Source: Caldifarciminota bacterium
GTDB taxonomy: Bacteria > Hydrothermota > Hydrothermia > B15-G9
DNA: 8,172 bases
NCBI GenBank assembly: GCA_027064565.1
Contig: JAMOPK010000337.1
Span: 1 to 8,172 of the forward strand
Direction of reading: 5' to 3'
Position 1 is the first letter of the stretch, and the number at the start of each line of letters is the position of its first letter. The position numbers and the translations under genes are program-made. The notes below the pieces were generated by a model. That model worked only from the letters and a program-made list of their open reading frames with translations, was not told where the DNA came from and made no database searches. This document shows, piece by piece, positions 5,774 to 8,172 of the stretch.

Positions 5774-6985
5774 TCAGAAAAACCGGCCAAAAGCAATGGC
5801 ATAAATCAATCCTATCCCGAAGGTCAGGAAAACCGGGAATACAAGCCTGTTATAGACCTGTTTCAGCGATGCACCGTAATAATCGGTTGAGAGCACAAGG
5901 CAGAGGTGAACCGGACTCAGGAGAACCCCGGCGAAACCGGCAAGATAGGCAACGATAAAATTCACCCAGTTGCCGGTTATAAGGGTCAGGATAAGGGGGA
6001 ATGCGATTCCGACAAAGGCGAAGGAGATACCGGTGAGTATCCCCACGACAAATGGGGTGACGATGACCGCAACGATGGCCGGAAGGTTAAGCATGGTAAC
6101 CGTTTCTGGCAGGGTTTCGACAGCGCCGGAGACCTTGAGCACCTTCTTGAAAATCATCACCGACAGGATCAGGACGACGATTTTGGGCGGGATACCTTTT
6201 TTCAATAGCTCCCGATAGTTGAGCCGCTTCAAATATGGGATGATGGCAGCCACGAAGGCGACCATCGAGCCATACATCAGGTCAAGACTGCCGATGATGG
6301 AGAGCAGGAGGATAACGATGATGGGATAAGTTGCTATGAGCAGTTCCCTGAACCCTTTGCCCGGTGCAAAATCCGGCGTTCTCTCCGAAGGGAACTTCCT
6401 GAGGATGAAGAAGTAGCCGATTGCGGCCATCACAACGGACAGAATGGCCTGCCTCAGGACTATCGCTTTGACAGGGACGGAAATCATTGCCGCTGCGATG
6501 ATTATCGCCTGATACATCGGCCAGGCGTATTCCCAGATGTGGCGGAACCAGTAGTTGACGAGCGTCCTGTCGGTGGGCGTGAGCTTCAGCCTGTCGGCTA
6601 CGGGTTCGATCATCGGTGCGGATACCAGTGCGCCTGCAGGCATTGGCATCAGGCCGATCAACGCGGGGATGGCCGCCAGCGCCCAGCGGATGTCCCGAAA
6701 GATCATCCTCGAAGCGTTTTCAATGCGTTGCAGCGCACCGGATTGCGCCATAACGCCGCTCAGGAGCCTCAGGAAAATCACGATCAAAAGCAACCTGATG
6801 GAGGCGAATTCCACTGAGGCACGGAGGGAAACATTCAGGAGGTGCAGGGGCGTCATCCCCCAGAGCAGTCCCATCGCCGCGGCTCCACTCAGAATCACCA
6901 CTCCGATGTCCACCTTGAGCCTGAGCAACAATATCATCAACGCGAAGACGCCAACAAGTTTGATGAACGGGATGGCGTAAATCAC
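5774..6985 (-). CDS. DUF401-family multi-pass membrane protein, putative transporter
   Basis: A hydrophobic protein of 403 residues with about ten or more predicted membrane segments and no signal for secretion. Its signatures match the DUF401 family: GLMPMPAGALVSAPM at 111-125 and NYWFRHIWEYAWPMYQ at 144-159 in the first half, and GILTGISFAFVGIAFPLI at 315-332 and FAGVLLSPVHLCLVLS at 351-366 in the second. The two halves look like repeated units with re-entrant glycine/proline loops, as in ion-transporter-superfamily carriers (GntP/DASS type). This likeness to transporters is inference; the substrate is not known from the sequence. The start is the GTG at 6985, which overlaps the coaW stop in a GTGA junction; the next in-frame Met is residue 17, inside the first hydrophobic segment. 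The gene sits between two kinase genes in one operon, which suggests that the transported compound or a product of it is phosphorylated. Confidence 0.85.
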   Translation of the reverse strand: MIYAIPFIKLVGVFALMILLLRLKVDIGVVILSGAAAMGLLWGMTPLHLLNVSLRASVEFASIRLLLIVIFLRLLSGVMAQSGALQRIENASRMIFRDIRWALAAIPALIGLMPMPAGALVSAPMIEPVADRLKLTPTDRTLVNYWFRHIWEYAWPMYQAIIIAAAMISVPVKAIVLRQAILSVVMAAIGYFFILRKFPSERTPDFAPGKGFRELLIATYPIIVILLLSIIGSLDLMYGSMVAFVAAIIPYLKRLNYRELLKKGIPPKIVVLILSVMIFKKVLKVSGAVETLPETVTMLNLPAIVAVIVTPFVVGILTGISFAFVGIAFPLILTLITGNWVNFIVAYLAGFAGVLLSPVHLCLVLSTDYYGASLKQVYNRLVFPVFLTFGIGLIYAIAFGRFF

Positions 6986-7755
6986 GGCTCTAACCCTCTG
7001 TAATATGCTCCGATAGCGCCCACGAAAATGGGATCATCGACGAAAATCGGTTTGAGTCCCCAGAATTCCGTCGTCTTCTGGATGACGTCGCGCAGCACGG
7101 GGTCAACGATACCGCCTCCGGCGTAGATGACCTCACGAAATCCCGCGCTCCTCGCCACGTAAGTCGCCACGGTGGCGACGACTTCGCCGACGAGCGAGTA
7201 GATGCCTGCCGCGATGTCCTCACGCCTGACGTCGGTCGCCTCACGCAAACGGGCCATGTTGGACGCTGTAACCGACTCGAGCAGATGACCGATGGGAAGC
7301 GGGCAGATGTCGCCGACCAGCAGATTGACGCCCGCGGGATCACCTTTCTGTGCCAGTTCAGACAGCTCATCCGGGTCACGGACGCCTATCATCGCTCTGG
7401 CAAGGCCTAACAGGGTGCCACAGCCGACGCCCGTCCCGCCAAGGTGTTCACCGTTGCCGATGCGGATGATCGATGTGCCCGTCCCCACGGTCGCCATAAC
7501 GCCGTCCTTCAGGCCGCTCAGCACACGGCCGCCCACAGCAAGCGCCTCAAATTCCGGTATCCGAACGATGGTTGCGCTGTTGAGCCTGTCGGGCAGGGTC
7601 ATGGCCATGCATCCCGTAGCCCGAACCTCAACCTCACGATCGCCCACCACTGAACGAATCATCTCCGCGGGATCACCGGTGGCAAGCCTGTAACGCCTGC
7701 CGTCCTCAACCACTTTGGTAAGTGTGGCTCCAATATCGATTCCAATTCTTTTCAT
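6982..7755 (-). CDS. coaW: Type II pantothenate kinase
   Basis: Pantothenate kinase catalyses the first committed step of coenzyme A synthesis, making 4'-phosphopantothenate from pantothenate and ATP. The 257 residues align from end to end with the S. aureus type II enzyme (267 residues), as recalled. Visible motifs are IGIDIGATLTK at 4-14 (phosphate 1), PEFEA at 67-71 with E68 aligning to the catalytic Glu of S. aureus CoaW (E70), VGTGTS at 90-95, GGTGVGCG at 106-113, SVTASNMARL at 161-170, GEVVATVATYVAR at 190-202 and VIYAGGG at 209-215. The frame can be extended to a TTG at 7782, but that lies inside the preceding gene. The ATG at 7755, 7 bases after that gene's stop, gives the natural N-terminus, with AGAGG at 7771-7767 as a distant ribosome site. 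The characteristic core separates it from type I (P-loop) and type III (CoaX) enzymes. DUF401 follows with a 4-base overlap. Confidence 0.92.
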   Translation of the reverse strand: MKRIGIDIGATLTKVVEDGRRYRLATGDPAEMIRSVVGDREVEVRATGCMAMTLPDRLNSATIVRIPEFEALAVGGRVLSGLKDGVMATVGTGTSIIRIGNGEHLGGTGVGCGTLLGLARAMIGVRDPDELSELAQKGDPAGVNLLVGDICPLPIGHLLESVTASNMARLREATDVRREDIAAGIYSLVGEVVATVATYVARSAGFREVIYAGGGIVDPVLRDVIQKTTEFWGLKPIFVDDPIFVGAIGAYYRGLEP

Positions 7756-7762
7756 CGGAAAC

Positions 7763-8172
7763 TCAGCCTCTGAACACCGCAAGGATGGTCAACCGGTAGC
7801 GCAAATATTCGTCAACGCTGTAACTAACATCAACGGCGTCGAAAAATTCGGCTCCAGCAACGAAATTGAACCTGAAATCGCCTTCAACATTCGGGGAAAG
7901 CCCACCTTCCACGGCCATAGCTTCATAGCCAACAAGCATCAGGCCCGACAACACGACCGAGCGGTGCACCCTGCGCCACAGCCCTACCCAGCCGTGCAGG
8001 TTAAACTTGCCCAGGGGATAATCCGCCGGATTTATCAGCCCTCCCGTGGCCAATCCGGCAAAAAGATGACCATCACTGATCCGCCTCGTATCGATGATGC
8101 TGTTCCACGACACGAACGTCTTCGATTTCGACGAAATTGCATCGACCCTGAGCGAAATGAGAGAGTAGTCGA
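7763..8172 (-). CDS. Unrecognised protein, C-terminal part (5' end outside window)
   Basis: The frame is open to the right edge and ends with TGA at 7763-7765, giving 135 visible residues of a longer protein. A GTG at 8113 exists but the frame continues upstream of it, so the true start is probably outside the window. There is no membrane helix. Several stretches alternate polar and hydrophobic residues (for example DFRFNFVAGAEFF, then DVSYSV and LRYRLTILAVF near the end), separated by short turns rich in G, N and D. That is the look of outer-membrane beta-strands, which would suit a barrel protein made last from its C-terminus. The terminal residues are FRG rather than the usual terminal Phe, so this is uncertain. 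It ends 7 bases before coaW and is probably the preceding gene in that operon. No family was recognised. Confidence 0.6.
   Translation of the reverse strand, partial: DYSLISLRVDAISSKSKTFVSWNSIIDTRRISDGHLFAGLATGGLINPADYPLGKFNLHGWVGLWRRVHRSVVLSGLMLVGYEAMAVEGGLSPNVEGDFRFNFVAGAEFFDAVDVSYSVDEYLRYRLTILAVFRG

Noticed and set aside
6982..7782. Longer pantothenate kinase starting at TTG 7782
   Set aside because: The extra nine residues overlap the end of the preceding gene and are not like the family N-terminus. The ATG at 7755 fits both spacing and alignment.

Overview
This window carries bacterial DNA with short intergenic gaps and strong Shine-Dalgarno sequences of the GGAGG type. A lipoprotein signal peptide, a possible outer-membrane beta-strand protein and a sigma70-like promoter suggest a Gram-negative (diderm) bacterium. 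Nothing here fixes the phylum; an uncultured lineage is plausible, but that is inference. There are no mobile elements, tRNA or rRNA genes, CRISPR arrays or phage genes.

Region 1 (1-3133, minus strand) is an iron-uptake operon read feoA, feoB, thiL. FeoA and FeoB form the ferrous-iron importer and overlap by four bases. thiL (thiamine-monophosphate kinase) follows 52 bases after feoB and runs off the left edge. A good promoter (TTGACA, 18 bases, TAGACT) lies so close to the feoA start codon that the transcript should be nearly leaderless. A 9-base direct repeat upstream of it may be a regulator site. About 250 further bases up to 3387 hold no convincing gene, only weak hairpins.

Region 2 (3388-4858) holds two divergently transcribed envelope proteins: a lipoprotein with a fibronectin-III-like domain (minus) and a single-pass membrane protein with an extracytoplasmic PA14 domain (plus). 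Between them are three copies of a CAACATGTTG-like palindrome, 31 and 21 bases apart.

Region 3 (4859-8172, minus strand) is a tight four-gene run. In transcription order it is the 3' end of an unrecognised, possibly beta-barrel protein, a type II pantothenate kinase (coaW), a DUF401 multi-pass membrane protein, and a PfkB-family sugar/nucleoside kinase. The spacings are 7 bases, a 4-base overlap and 12 bases, so the last three are probably translated from one mRNA. A putative transporter between two small-molecule kinases suggests an uptake-and-phosphorylation module, possibly tied to coenzyme A precursors. This is the least understood and most interesting part of the window. Its promoter lies beyond the right edge.
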